From assembly GCF_010092425.1 (NCBI RefSeq), contig NZ_CP048030.1, positions 496,001-560,000 on the forward strand: a DNA stretch of 64,000 nucleotides. Direction: 5' to 3'. Source of the stretch: Sinimarinibacterium sp. NLF-5-8. Lineage in GTDB: Bacteria; Pseudomonadota; Gammaproteobacteria; Nevskiales; Nevskiaceae. Position numbers and translations under genes: made by a program. Positions 1 through 7,907 of this stretch are shown piece after piece (position 1 is the first letter of the stretch; each line of letters begins with the position of its first letter). The notes under the pieces were generated by a model that saw only the letters and a list, made by a program, of their open reading frames with translations, had not been told where the DNA came from and did not search any database.

Positions 1-622
1 CGACGTTCATCACGTTCAAAACAGCGACCGCACGGCTCTGCCGCTCAATGAACGGCTGATTCTTTAAGCAATCAGGGTTCTGGTGCTTTGGGATCGGCTT
101 TGAAAAGTCGTGCTGCGGCAACACTGCCTTACCCGGCACAGCCTTCAATACTTGCTGCGCCTTCGGAACTACCAAAGGCTGCATAGACCGAAAGCCCGCT
201 TGTACTTGCTTGATGTTCAGCAGGAACTGCTTGGACACGTTCAGCGGCATCACTGCCACCAACTCCAACACATCCCCTTCCACTGGAAGCGACCACATGC
301 CAGTGCGTGAGATATCGTTTTCGCCATGCTGGATGCCGTTGACGGTCAGCACTGTGCCTTCTGGCAGCATCGCTTGCGGGGCGTGAAAGCCCAGGCTCAA
401 AGCGTTGTTCACTTTTAAGCTATACGTCCACTGCGCTTGATCACCCGCCACGCTCCACGCACCATCGGTACGCGAGTCGATGTTGATTGCCAGCGGCGAC
501 GCATAGTGATGCGCAGGGGCGCGGGTCAGCGCCTTGGCAGGGGCGAAGGTGACGGTCTTGTCCGGTGCGGCCATTGCCAGCGACGGCAGCAGCAACGCTG
601 CGGCGATGAGAGTAGTACGCAT
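1..622 (-). CDS. GlyGly-CTERM-type trypsin-like protease, N-terminal part (runs off the left edge)
   Basis: The minus strand is open from an ATG at 622 to the window edge, giving 207 residues. The first 18 residues look like a Sec signal peptide ending at AMA. The rest aligns by eye along its whole length with the N-terminal half of the protease encoded at 930-2663, sharing for example IDSRTDGAWSV, GFHAPQ, LPEGTVLTVNG, RTGMWS, VQAGFR, NPDC and QSRAV. In that paralogue the stretch just precedes the catalytic His region, so the protease domain is expected off the left edge. The two genes diverge from a shared intergenic region and each has the island promoter motif. The secreted-protease assignment rests on the paralogue. 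Confidence 0.8.
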   Translation of the reverse strand, partial: MRTTLIAAALLLPSLAMAAPDKTVTFAPAKALTRAPAHHYASPLAINIDSRTDGAWSVAGDQAQWTYSLKVNNALSLGFHAPQAMLPEGTVLTVNGIQHGENDISRTGMWSLPVEGDVLELVAVMPLNVSKQFLLNIKQVQAGFRSMQPLVVPKAQQVLKAVPGKAVLPQHDFSKPIPKHQNPDCLKNQPFIERQSRAVAVLNVMNV

Positions 623-692
623 AGAGGCTCCCTGTTGTGTAGGTGTATTTGGTGTATTTGGCGGATTGTGATGGTTTTGTGTGTTCATGCCA

Positions 693-728
693 ACTCTAGC
701 GCCGCGTCACAGTTTGGGTTGTGGATAA
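693..728 (-). promoter_or_regulatory. Island promoter motif (TTATCCACA box plus TAGAGT), minus strand
   Basis: Read on the minus strand, TTATCCACAAC (728-718) is followed after 19 nt by TAGAGT (698-693), about 70 nt upstream of the start at 622. The box-spacer-TAGAGT pattern recurs before most island genes. TAGAGT resembles a sigma-70 -10 element, and TTATCCACA equals a DnaA-box consensus. Promoter function is inferred. Confidence 0.6.
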
Positions 729-814
729 GTCTCTCCCTGCTATCGCAGCGTCAGATGACTCTTTGGGTTGAGCGACAGCGAAACAAAAGAGTTATCCAAA
801 GCGAAGCGCCTCAA

Positions 815-855
815 GATAACTTATATGGTTTGCGCAGCAAAAGATGCAAGTTATC
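815..855 (+). repeat. Promoter-associated 41-nt palindrome, copy 1
   Basis: GATAACTT at the left end pairs with AAGTTATC at the right end, and an inner TTTGC/GCAAA stem surrounds the centre. The right arm overlaps the TTATCC of the promoter box at 851. Related copies lie at 17046, 18325, 18384 and 19378. Each copy except the last is preceded by a conserved segment of about 20 nt containing CCAAA-GCG-AGCGCCTC. Confidence 0.65.
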
Positions 856-886
856 CACAGGCAAATATCAATCAAAACACTAGAGT
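851..886 (+). promoter_or_regulatory. Island promoter motif upstream of the GlyGly-CTERM protease
   Basis: TTATCCACAGG at 851-861 is followed after 19 nt by TAGAGT at 881-886, 43 nt before the start codon at 930. It is part of the island-wide promoter family. The rest of 623-929 holds only this promoter, its divergent partner and the palindrome; I see no gene there. Confidence 0.6.
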
Positions 887-929
887 GGATATCTCAAATC
901 CATCACTGATTAAACACAGGGAACATATT

Positions 930-2663
930 ATGAACAACACCTTCAACAAAACGCTGATTGCAGCGGCTTTGGCATTACCGGCGCTTGGCTTTACTCAAGA
1001 TCGCATTATTAACTTTGCTCCGGCCAAGGCATTAAACAGCGCCCCCGCAGAACAGTTTGCCATGCCGATTGCGCAAGTTATTGACTCGCGCACCGATGGC
1101 GTGTGGACGGTTGAAAAAGACCTTGCCAAATGGACGTTTACCCTGCAAGTCAAAGGTGCAAAGAGCGTAGCCTTTCATGCGCCGGAGGTGAACCTGCCCG
1201 AAGGTACGGTATTGACCGCCAACGGTTTTGGGCACGGCTCCAATCGGATCACCCGCAGCGGCATGTGGTCGCATACGATGGAGGGCGATACGCTGGCATT
1301 GCAGGCGTTGGTGCCTTTGGCAAATTACAAAGACTTTGTGTTGGTCATTAAAGAAGTCCAGGCAGGGTTTCGTGAATCGCTGATGACGATTCAAAAGAAA
1401 GACATTGTTACCGCAAAAGCAGAGAAAGGGATTGAAGATATTCATAACCCCGATTGCTTCAAGGATAATGCCATCATTCAAAAGCAAAGCCGAGCAGTGA
1501 CCAAATTGCGTGTTCGCAATGCGTTTGCGTGCACAGGCACGGTGATGAATAACAGCCGTCAAGATGGGCGTTTGTTTATTTTAACGGCGGCGCATTGCGG
1601 TTTATCTACGGAAACGGTGCCCCGCCGCGCTGAAACCGAAGAAACTCAGCAGGAATTGGCAGAAAATGCAACATCAGTGGAGGCAGCTTTTCATTGGGTC
1701 GCCGCCTGTGGCGACAACACTCCGTTTGGAGCACAAGCTGGACGACCTGATGAGCGTCCCCACATCCTGGGCGGCGTTCACCGTGCGGGTTATCGTGACA
1801 TTTGGCTGTTGGAAATGGAGGGGGAAATTCAACCTCGTGCACCTTACAGTTGGTTGGCTGATCTCCCTGAGCACCCCCACCCCTTCTTTGCCGGTGTGGA
1901 TGCGGTGCTGGACGCCACGGCGGGCGTGCCACACCACACGCCTGCCTCCGAGCTTTTCAGCGTGACGCACGCGAACGGCCAGCGGCAGCGGTTTGGTAAG
2001 TTTGATGATGTCACTGTGTCCGCGCAGGCGAAGTTGTGGGAAGCCCGTGTGCCCGTTGAATACCAGCAATCATTCAACTTCGGTTCGTCTGGCGGATCGT
2101 TGGTTGATCAAGCCAACCGTGTATCAGGAGTCGTTTCAACGGGAGATGGGGCAATTGAGGACTTCCAACAACTCGCCGTTGCCTGGAACCGCAGCGCGGC
2201 CAACGAGGACGTTGCCCGCTGGCTGTTCCCCGACGCAGTGCCTGGGAAGGCACCGCTGACGCTGGCGGCGTATGACCCGCCTGCGGCTTGCGGCACGGCG
2301 GTCAACGGGGGGGCGATTACGGAAGGGCCGTGGCACAGTCAAGCCAAGTACGGCACGCTCTGCGAAGCGGAATGGATGGTGGACTATGCACGCGGTGCCA
2401 CCCCGGACGGCACGCAATACCGCTGGAAATGCGGCATTGCCGAAGGCGATCCTAATGGTGTGATGTGTACGCGCCCCAAAGCACCCACGGCAACGCCCGC
2501 ACCGACGCCCAAGCCGACTGCAACGCCCGCACCGACGCCCAAGCCGACAGCGGCACCGACAGCGGCACCGTCAGGTGATGGTGGCGGGGGCGGTGGTGGT
2601 TCGATGGGGCTAGGACTTGCCTTGCTGGGTCTGCTGGCCGTTGGGCGGCGGTTCAAGCGGTAA
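930..2663 (+). CDS. Secreted trypsin-like serine protease with GlyGly-CTERM tail
   Basis: The product is 577 residues, starting at the ATG at 930 behind AGGGAA; a longer reading from 768 lacks a signal peptide at its start. In order it has a signal peptide (about 1-23), an N-terminal region shared with the divergent paralogue, and a chymotrypsin-fold domain with the triad motifs TAAHC (His), RDIWLLEM (Asp) and GSSGGSL (Ser). A Cys-containing region follows, then a Pro/Thr/Ala stalk with repeated TPAPTPKPT, a run of seven Gly, one hydrophobic helix and a basic GRRFKR end. The last part is the GlyGly-CTERM sorting signal, which in other bacteria is processed by rhombosortase after type II secretion. 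No rhombosortase is in this window, so the host must supply it. Confidence 0.88.
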   Translation: MNNTFNKTLIAAALALPALGFTQDRIINFAPAKALNSAPAEQFAMPIAQVIDSRTDGVWTVEKDLAKWTFTLQVKGAKSVAFHAPEVNLPEGTVLTANGFGHGSNRITRSGMWSHTMEGDTLALQALVPLANYKDFVLVIKEVQAGFRESLMTIQKKDIVTAKAEKGIEDIHNPDCFKDNAIIQKQSRAVTKLRVRNAFACTGTVMNNSRQDGRLFILTAAHCGLSTETVPRRAETEETQQELAENATSVEAAFHWVAACGDNTPFGAQAGRPDERPHILGGVHRAGYRDIWLLEMEGEIQPRAPYSWLADLPEHPHPFFAGVDAVLDATAGVPHHTPASELFSVTHANGQRQRFGKFDDVTVSAQAKLWEARVPVEYQQSFNFGSSGGSLVDQANRVSGVVSTGDGAIEDFQQLAVAWNRSAANEDVARWLFPDAVPGKAPLTLAAYDPPAACGTAVNGGAITEGPWHSQAKYGTLCEAEWMVDYARGATPDGTQYRWKCGIAEGDPNGVMCTRPKAPTATPAPTPKPTATPAPTPKPTAAPTAAPSGDGGGGGGGSMGLGLALLGLLAVGRRFKR

Positions 2664-2683
2664 ACAGGCTGTTGCTGCAAGAA

Positions 2684-2714
2684 AACCCACTGGCTTTGGC
2701 CGGTGGGTTTTTTG
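2684..2714 (+). terminator. Rho-independent terminator of the shared ACCCAC stem family
   Basis: ACCCACTGGC and GGCCGGTGGGT form a stem followed by six T. The same stem core ends at least six other island cassettes. Confidence 0.8.
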
Positions 2715-2784
2715 TTTCGTGACACGCTGTGACAACAAGTGCAGACAAAACTATGGCTCATACGCTAGAGTGAGGACGAGCTAA

Positions 2785-2824
2785 TTGACATCCTCGCCGC
2801 CCTAAAGGACAGCGAAGATGTCAA
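2785..2824 (+). repeat. Strong hairpin resembling an IS200/IS605 end
   Basis: TTGACATC (2785-2792) pairs perfectly with GATGTCAA (2817-2824); inside are TCGC/GCGA and a CGCCCTAAAGGAC tip. This layout is typical of IS200/IS605-family ends, but no transposase is nearby. It lies between a TAGAGT hexamer (2766-2771) and the HTH-ImmA gene and may act as a leader structure. The spaces on either side (2715-2784) hold nothing else I can name. Confidence 0.4.
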
Positions 2825-3100
2825 CAAACACGACTGACTTGAAGAATGAGCACTCTCGCTTTGCAACCGACCGTCCTACGCTGGGCGCGCGAGCGCGCTG
2901 GCTTTGCTGTGGACGAGTATGCTGCGAAAGCTAAAGTCCGGCCTGAAAAGGTTTCTGAATGGGAGTCAACCGGCAAGTTGACCTTTGGTCAAATGGAGAC
3001 TTTGGCGCAATACACGCATACCCCCATCGGACATTTGTTCCTCAAGCTGAACCGCCCCGGGTTTTGCGGAGGCTCCAGTCTTTGAGAAAATGGAGCCCCT

Positions 3101-3424
3101 ATGAGCAAGCAGAACAAGTTTTCCCCTGAAGTCCGCGAACGCGCCGTACGCCTGGTGCAGGAGCATCGTGGCGAGTATCCGTCGCTGTGGGCGGCCGTCG
3201 AGTCCATTGCGCCGAAGATCGGTTGCGTGCCGACCACGCTGCTGGATTGGGTCAAGCGTAGCGAGATCGACAGCGGTACGCGTGACGGCATGACCACCAG
3301 CGAACGCGAGCGGATGAAGGCCTTGGAGCGAGAGAATAAAGAACTGCGCCGGGCCAACGAGATTCTGAAGTCGGCCAGTGCTTTTTTCGCCCAGGCGGCG
3401 CTCGACCGCGAACTGAAGAAGTAA
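3101..3424 (+). CDS. IS3-family transposase OrfA
   Basis: The product is 107 residues with an N-terminal helix-turn-helix of the transposase_8 type ([17 protein letters not shown]) and a C-terminal leucine-zipper-like helix ([18 protein letters not shown]). It binds the element's terminal repeats and is normally fused to OrfB by a -1 frameshift. The OrfB phase is open from at least 3382 onward, upstream of the orfA stop at 3424. Slippage could occur at the T6 run at 3382 or at the GAAGAAG near 3415. Confidence 0.9.
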   Translation: MSKQNKFSPEVRERAVRLVQEHRGEYPSLWAAVESIAPKIGCVPTTLLDWVKRSEIDSGTRDGMTTSERERMKALERENKELRRANEILKSASAFFAQAALDRELKK

Positions 3425-3477
3425 ACGCCTATATCGACCGGCACCGGGACGTTTACGGGGTCGAGCCGATCTGCAAG

Positions 3478-4329
3478 GTGTTGCAGGTTGCCCCATCGGC
3501 GTATCGGCGTCATGCCGCCCGCCAACGACGTCCAGAACTGCGCAGTGCGCGCAGCCAGCGCGACGAGGGTTTGATGGCGCAGATTCGACGTGTCTGGCAA
3601 GCCAACATGCAGGTCTACGGCGTACGCAAGGTCTGGCATCAACTGCAGCGTGAAGGCATTGCCGTGGCCCGCTGCACGGTCGAACGTCTGATGCGTCGCC
3701 TGGGATTGCAGGGTGTGCGTCGGGGCAAGCGGGTGCGCACCACGATTGCTGACGGTTCGCAGGCCTGCCCGCTCGATCGCGTCAATCGCCACTTCCACGC
3801 GGACAGGCCCAATCAGTTATGGGTGTCGGACTTCACCTATGTGTCGACCTGGCAAGGCTGGCTGTATGTGGCCTTCGTCATTGACGTATTCGCCCGCCGC
3901 ATCGTCGGCTGGCGCGTGAGCAACACCATGAGTACAGACTTCGTGTTGGATGCCCTGGAACAGGCTCTGTATGACCGACGTCCCACCGACACCCTGACTC
4001 ACCATTCCGATCGAGGATCGCAATACGTGTCCATCCGCTATACCGAACGCCTGGCCGAGGCAGGCATCAAACCGTCCGTGGGTAGCCGCGGCGACAGCTA
4101 TGACAACGCCTTGGCTGAAACCATCAATGGGCTTTACAAGGCCGAATTGATTCATCGCCGAGCGCCCTGGAAAACCCGGGCTGCTGTGGAGTTGGCAACG
4201 TTGGAATGGGTCGCTTGGTACAACCATCAACGCCTGCTCGGGTCCATCGGGTATATTCCTCCTGCACAGGCGGAAGAACTCTATCACCGTACCCACTCTG
4301 ACGCTGTGCCGATGAACGCTGTACTTTAA
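3478..4329 (+). CDS. IS3-family transposase OrfB (DDE integrase domain)
   Basis: It carries an HTH_21 region (MQVYGVRKVWHQLQREG) and a retroviral-integrase-like core. The DDE residues are visible in VSDFTYVST, HHSDRGSQYVS and SYDNALAETINGLYKAE. The coordinates use the first listed GTG. The natural product is more likely the OrfAB fusion made by -1 frameshifting, because the same frame reads back as [27 protein letters not shown] before 3478, the expected start of this domain. The 3' end reaches to within 33 bp of the right inverted repeat. Confidence 0.9.
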   Translation: MLQVAPSAYRRHAARQRRPELRSARSQRDEGLMAQIRRVWQANMQVYGVRKVWHQLQREGIAVARCTVERLMRRLGLQGVRRGKRVRTTIADGSQACPLDRVNRHFHADRPNQLWVSDFTYVSTWQGWLYVAFVIDVFARRIVGWRVSNTMSTDFVLDALEQALYDRRPTDTLTHHSDRGSQYVSIRYTERLAEAGIKPSVGSRGDSYDNALAETINGLYKAELIHRRAPWKTRAAVELATLEWVAWYNHQRLLGSIGYIPPAQAEELYHRTHSDAVPMNAVL

Positions 4330-5314
4330 CCAAACAGCCTCCTCGATTCCCGGGGCGATTCAAGCAGCCGTTGCAAGAAAGGCTATCTGTTCCTGATTTT
4401 CGCACTGTTGGCGACCGTATTGTTGGCCCTCCCAGCCCGGATTTGCTCGACACCGTGCAAGCCATGCAGCGTCGGCAGGACTGGATGCGTGATGAGCTGA
4501 TTGAATTGGGGCATGAGCAACTGTCATTCGTTGGCAAGTTCAGCTTGAAAGATAATCCCGAAGATGTTGCTGCTGACATGCGGCGGCGTCTGGGACTGCA
4601 AGATCATTGGGCGGAGACGATGCCATCTTGGCAAGGCGCGCTGCGGGCGCTGCGCCTTCGAGTGCAAGACTTGGGTGTTCTCGTTGTGTTCAATGGTGTC
4701 GTTGGCAATAGCACTGACCGCACACTTGACCCCGATGAGTTTCGGGGGTTTGCGCTGTCTGATGTATACGCGCCGTTGATTTTTATTAACGCTGCCGACG
4801 CCAAGAGCGCCCAGATATTTACCTTTGCGCATGAATTAGCGCATTTGTGGCTGGGACTGGATGCTGTATCGGGGTTTGAAGCGACGCTGCCTGCGAATGA
4901 TAAAAGTGAGAAGTTTTGCAACCAGGTTGCAGCCGAGTTTTTGATTCCGTCCAAGGATTTTCCAAAAGCGTGGCGGGATGCGCAATCGACGAGTGATCCG
5001 TATGGGCAACTGGCCCGACAGTTTAAGGTCAGCCCGATTGTCGTGGCTCGGCGCGCTTTGGATTTAAGGTTCATTGCCCGTCATCAATTTTTCTCATTTT
5101 ATCGTGGGTATGTAGCGGCGGAAAGGCGGAACAGGAAGGCGTCACGCGGTGATTTTTTTGCCAGCCAGAATGTTCGCGTGGGCGAGCGTTTTGGCCGCGC
5201 TGTCATCACGGCGGCAAGGGAAGGACGGCTGCTTTACCGTGATGCGTTTCAGTTGCTTGGCTTTGGCGGTGCTACTTTCGATAAATTTGCTAAAAATATC
5301 GACGTGGTTTCCGA

Positions 5315-5839
5315 ATGAACTCTGCACCCAAAGCATCGCGGCGGATTTTTGTGTTGGATGCAGGTGTATTTATCCAATCTCACCGACACCACTATGCTTT
5401 CGATATTGTGCCGGGCTTTTGGAATACTTTATTGATCTACCATAATGCCGGAACCTTGGTGAGCATTGACCGGATCAAAAAAGAAGTCCTGAGCGGAGGA
5501 AAAGATGATGCACTCGAAGATTGGGTTAAAAACACTAGCCCTAAAACATTATGGGACACCACAAAGGAACCGAGAGTCGCGTCTATTTACGGGGACATGA
5601 TGGATTGGGTGCAGTCAAGCACTCACTATACCTCCGTAGCCAAGAGAATCTTTGCGACCAATGCTGACGGATGGGTAGCTGCGTATGCCAAAGTGCACGG
5701 ACTCACGCTTGTGACACATGAACAATTGAATGTTGAGAAGAAAAAAGAAGTGCCGCTACCTAATGTTTGTAAACAGTTTGACGTGAAATGGATGAATACG
5801 TTTGATATGTTGAGAAATCTGAACGTGCGGTTTAGTTAA
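5315..5839 (+). CDS. DUF4411 family protein (PIN-like, putative toxin)
   Basis: The product is 174 residues. It starts at an ATG overlapping the stop of the HTH-ImmA gene, so translation is coupled. An early acidic motif (FVLDAGVFIQ), a central DRIKKEV and late ATNADGWVAAYAKVHGLTLVTHE match the acidic-residue pattern of the PIN-like DUF4411 family, which is usually paired with an XRE-ImmA partner. A ribonuclease-type toxin role is inferred from family and context. With the partner gene broken by an IS, this gene may now be silent or uncoupled. The next 30 bp hold nothing recognisable. Confidence 0.75.
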   Translation: MNSAPKASRRIFVLDAGVFIQSHRHHYAFDIVPGFWNTLLIYHNAGTLVSIDRIKKEVLSGGKDDALEDWVKNTSPKTLWDTTKEPRVASIYGDMMDWVQSSTHYTSVAKRIFATNADGWVAAYAKVHGLTLVTHEQLNVEKKKEVPLPNVCKQFDVKWMNTFDMLRNLNVRFS

Positions 5840-5871
5840 GTTTCAAACAAAGCAAAGACGGTAATTATTCA

Positions 5872-5991
5872 CCCAAACCGGCACCGACAGCGGCGCCGTC
5901 AGGTGACGGCAGCGGGGGTGGGGGCGGGATGGGCTTGCTGTTCAGCCTGATCGGGCTGGGCATGGCGGGTCTGCGGCGGATGCGGCGGTAA
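5872..5991 (+). pseudogene. Orphan GlyGly-CTERM tail, remnant of a lost surface protein
   Basis: One open stretch reads PKPAPTAAPSGDG, a glycine run, MGLLFSLIGLGMAGL and RRMRR before a stop. This is a complete GlyGly-CTERM sorting tail with no protein in front of it. Both the tail and the terminator that follows closely match the 3' end of the protease gene at about 2540-2714. The body of a third GlyGly-CTERM gene was apparently replaced when the HTH-ImmA/DUF4411 pair arrived between the two copies. Confidence 0.75.
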
Positions 5992-6007
5992 GAGGTGGTC
6001 GCGTCAA

Positions 6008-6041
6008 GAAAACCCCTGGCTTTGGCTGGTGGGTTTTTTGT
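6008..6041 (+). terminator. Rho-independent terminator of the shared stem family
   Basis: AACCCCTGGC and GCTGGTGGGTT form an imperfect stem followed by six T. The sequence is a near copy of the terminator at 2684. Confidence 0.7.
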
Positions 6042-6051
6042 TGGAGAGAAG

Positions 6052-6109
6052 TTATCCACAAGGCATTATTCTTTGGAAAAACTAGAGTGCATCCAACATA
6101 CAGGATGCA
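6052..6109 (+). promoter_or_regulatory. Island promoter motif plus leader hairpin of rtcB
   Basis: TTATCCACAAG (6052-6062) precedes TAGAGT (6083-6088) by 20 nt. Directly after it, TGCATCC (6088-6094) and GGATGCA (6103-6109) form a 7-bp hairpin that would lie at the very 5' end of the rtcB transcript. The start codon is 15 nt further on. Confidence 0.55.
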
Positions 6110-6124
6110 CTGAAGAGAATTAAC

Positions 6125-7318
6125 ATGCCCATCGCACGGGAAATCAACAAAGGTCGAGTGCCAATCAAAATCTGGACGGATGACATTGAGTCCGCCGCGT
6201 TTGAGCAATTGACGGCTATGTCGCATCTGGACATTGTGCATCCGCATATTGCTGTGATGCCCGACGTTCACTTCGGGATCGGCGCAACTGTGGGTTCTGT
6301 CATCCCGACCCTTCGAGCCATTATCCCCGCTGCGGTTGGCGTCGATATTGGCTGTGGCATGTGTTACGCGCGGCTATCGCTTCGCGTTGAGCAACTGCCA
6401 GATAGCTTGAAGGCGGTGCGCGAGGCGATTGAAGACGCAGTGCCAGTGGGCTTCAACCAGCACGCGGAAGCTGCCAATACCAAGGCTTTGCAACCGCTGG
6501 TCAACGGGTTTAATCGGGTTCTGGAATTAGCGCCACAGATCAAAAGCATGATGCGCAATCCTGAGTCCACCATGCACCTGCAATGCGGCACGCTGGGCGG
6601 TGGTAATCATTTCATCGAACTGGTACACGACGAGCAGGGTAACGTAGGCGTCATGCTGCACAGCGGCTCACGCGGCATTGGCAACAACATTGGCCGCCAC
6701 TTCATTGAGCTGGCCAAGACGGAAATGGAGCGATTGGACAAGCGGCTGCCGTCGCGTGATCTGGCCTATCTGCGTGAGGGCACGGCATCCTACGATGATT
6801 ATTGTTTTGCGGTGGATTGGGCGCAGCAGTATGCGCGACTCAACCGCGAGATCATGATGCAGCTCGTACTGGGAGCGCTGGCAAAGGTTTTACCGCCGTT
6901 TGTGGTGACGGAAGAAGCGGTGAACTGTCACCACAACTATGTGAGCACTGAGCACCACTATGGACAGCATGTCCACGTCACCCGCAAGGGCGCAATCCGC
7001 GCGGGACTGGGTGAACTGGGGATCATCCCTGGCAGCATGGGCACGCGCAGCTATATCGTGCGCGGCAAGGGTAACTCGGAAAGCCTGTGCAGTTGCTCGC
7101 ATGGCGCGGGACGCCGATTGTCACGAGGCAAAGCCAAGAAAGTTTTTACCCAAGCCGACCTGGAAGCGCAAACGCAAGGCGTCGAGTGTCGAAAGGACGC
7201 CGGTGTTCTCGATGAAATCCCTGGCGCGTACAAGGATATTGATGTGGTGATGGCTCAACAAAGCGATCTGGTGGAGATCGTTCACACACTCAAGCAGTTG
7301 GTGTGCGTGAAGGGATGA
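6125..7318 (+). CDS. rtcB: RtcB family RNA-splicing ligase
   Basis: The 397 residues are close to the usual RtcB length. RtcB joins RNA 3'-phosphate or 2',3'-cyclic phosphate ends to 5'-OH ends using GTP and Mn2+, and repairs tRNA or rRNA cut by toxins. Metal-binding and active-site motifs are in order: MPDVHFG, VDIGCGM, LGGGNHFIE, HSGSRG, HHNYV and CSHGAGR, whose His is the guanylylated residue. It is a single-gene unit with its own promoter, 5' hairpin and terminator. There is no archease or RtcA nearby, so this is a stand-alone copy of the kind carried by phages and plasmids, plausibly countering host tRNA-cutting defences. Confidence 0.93.
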   Translation: MPIAREINKGRVPIKIWTDDIESAAFEQLTAMSHLDIVHPHIAVMPDVHFGIGATVGSVIPTLRAIIPAAVGVDIGCGMCYARLSLRVEQLPDSLKAVREAIEDAVPVGFNQHAEAANTKALQPLVNGFNRVLELAPQIKSMMRNPESTMHLQCGTLGGGNHFIELVHDEQGNVGVMLHSGSRGIGNNIGRHFIELAKTEMERLDKRLPSRDLAYLREGTASYDDYCFAVDWAQQYARLNREIMMQLVLGALAKVLPPFVVTEEAVNCHHNYVSTEHHYGQHVHVTRKGAIRAGLGELGIIPGSMGTRSYIVRGKGNSESLCSCSHGAGRRLSRGKAKKVFTQADLEAQTQGVECRKDAGVLDEIPGAYKDIDVVMAQQSDLVEIVHTLKQLVCVKG

Positions 7319-7333
7319 GTCTTGGTGAAGAAA

Positions 7334-7364
7334 AACCCCACTGAAAAAACAGTGGGGTTTTGTT
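7334..7364. terminator. Bidirectional terminator (shared stem family)
   Basis: CCCCACTG and CAGTGGGG flank an A6 loop, with A-rich sequence on the left and TTTTGTTTT on the right. It can end rtcB rightward and the small membrane operon leftward. Confidence 0.75.
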
Positions 7365-7484
7365 TTAATGAGCCTTTTTTTCCAGTTCAGAAAGGAATTT
7401 TTGGCCCTGCTTTGACGAGACAAAGCCGACCAAAGCCAGGAAGCTCATAAAACAGACGAGCACAATGAACGAGAAGTAGACCAT
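7365..7484 (-). CDS. Single-pass small membrane protein, 39 aa
   Basis: It starts at the ATG at 7484 behind a strong GGAGGAA ribosome site lying inside the end of the upstream gene. One hydrophobic helix (FSFIVLVCFMSFLALVGFV) is followed by a charged tail (KQGQKFLSELEKKAH). No family is recognised. It is the second gene of a two-gene leftward unit. The pair at 12643-12994 has the same plan: a two-helix protein followed by a 39-residue single-helix protein. Confidence 0.65.
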   Translation of the reverse strand: MVYFSFIVLVCFMSFLALVGFVSSKQGQKFLSELEKKAH

Positions 7485-7487
7485 GAC

Positions 7488-7745
7488 TTATTCCTCCAAG
7501 CCCAAATAAGCTAAAAACAAACCGAAAGCTAATCCGAGTAAGGCCAAACAAAGCCCTGCTGGATGAACATTCACATCGCACAGCGGCGCGATCAGCAATC
7601 CGCCTGACCCGACGAAGATCGTTTGACCAATGCTGCGCATCATTTCCCGCAAGTAAGTCGGATTGCGACCCTTTGCATAGGCACTTGCGGCTGCCGCAAT
7701 GATGCCGACTAACTTCTGCAACAACATTTGAAAGTCCAAATTCAT
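7488..7745 (-). CDS. Small membrane protein, 85 aa, two helices
   Basis: The ATG at 7745 has GGAG five bases upstream, which is why I prefer it to the longer reading from 7790. The N-terminal part is amphipathic with a short hydrophobic stretch (LVGIIAAAASAYA), the middle is basic (KGRNPTYLREMMR), and the C-terminal half is strongly hydrophobic (GLCLALLGLAFGLFLAYLGL). No family is recognised; a holin-like or membrane-stress role is possible but unproven. Its stop is 3 bp from the next start. An island promoter motif lies at 7825-7794 on the same strand. Confidence 0.65.
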   Translation of the reverse strand: MNLDFQMLLQKLVGIIAAAASAYAKGRNPTYLREMMRSIGQTIFVGSGGLLIAPLCDVNVHPAGLCLALLGLAFGLFLAYLGLEE

Positions 7746-7793
7746 TGTACTCCAAAGCAAACCCGTGAGCGGCGGGCGTGATGAACTCACGCA

Positions 7794-7825
7794 GCTCTAG
7801 ATCCAGCGTTTGGGATCGCCTGTGG
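7794..7825 (-). promoter_or_regulatory. Island promoter motif, minus strand
   Basis: On the minus strand CCACAGG (7825-7819) is followed after 19 nt by TAGAGC (7799-7794). The left half of the usual TTATCCACAGG box is degenerate here. It would drive the two small membrane protein genes. Confidence 0.45.
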
Positions 7826-7868
7826 CATGGCAGATTGCATCGCAACATTGCGTTTCGTTTGGCCGAAC

Positions 7869-7898
7869 AAAAAAGCTCACCCAAAAAAATGGGTGAGC
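7869..7898 (-). terminator. Rho-independent terminator
   Basis: GCTCACCC and GGGTGAGC pair perfectly around an A7-rich loop. On the minus strand the stem is followed by a T-run, so it ends the leftward gene at 7908-8036. Confidence 0.8.
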
Positions 7899-7907
7899 CT
7901 TGTGGGG

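Larger units (their letters stand above)
3048..4362 (+). mobile_element. Complete IS3-family insertion sequence, 1315 bp
   Basis: The ends are imperfect inverted repeats: TGAACCGCCCCGGG at the left and its near complement CCCGGGGCGATTCA at the right, with a second matched block (GGAGGCT / AGCCTCC) further in. The element starts with TG and ends with CA. A 3-bp direct repeat AGC flanks it (3045-3047 and 4363-4365), usual for this family. It carries orfA and orfB in overlapping phases. Both orfs look intact and the split host gene is undecayed, so insertion is probably recent. Confidence 0.92.
2846..5318 (+). pseudogene. HTH-XRE / ImmA-IrrE metallopeptidase gene split by an IS3-family element
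   Basis: The 5' part (2846-3047) encodes an XRE-like helix-turn-helix ending HTPIGHLFLK. The 3' part (4366-5318) continues with QPLQERLSVPDFRTVGD and a zinc-peptidase domain carrying HELAHLWLG. Removing the insertion and one copy of the 3-bp target repeat rejoins the halves in frame, giving a protein of about 384 residues, which is normal for this family. Such proteins act as antitoxin-like regulators or proteases. The stop overlaps the ATG of the DUF4411 gene (ATGA), so the two were one operon. As it stands the fused protein cannot be made; the 3' half might still be expressed from an internal start such as TTG 4371. Confidence 0.85.

Noticed and set aside
437-883. Open frame between the divergent protease genes
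   Set aside because: It runs antisense through the start of the left protease gene and across both promoter motifs, and its translation is Arg/Cys-rich without any domain.
2818-2934. Possible 38-codon ORF with a good AAGGA site before the HTH-ImmA gene
   Set aside because: Its start lies within the stem of the IS605-like hairpin, and the protein has no features; the overlapping HTH frame from 2846 is clearly the coding one. A leader-peptide role cannot be excluded.
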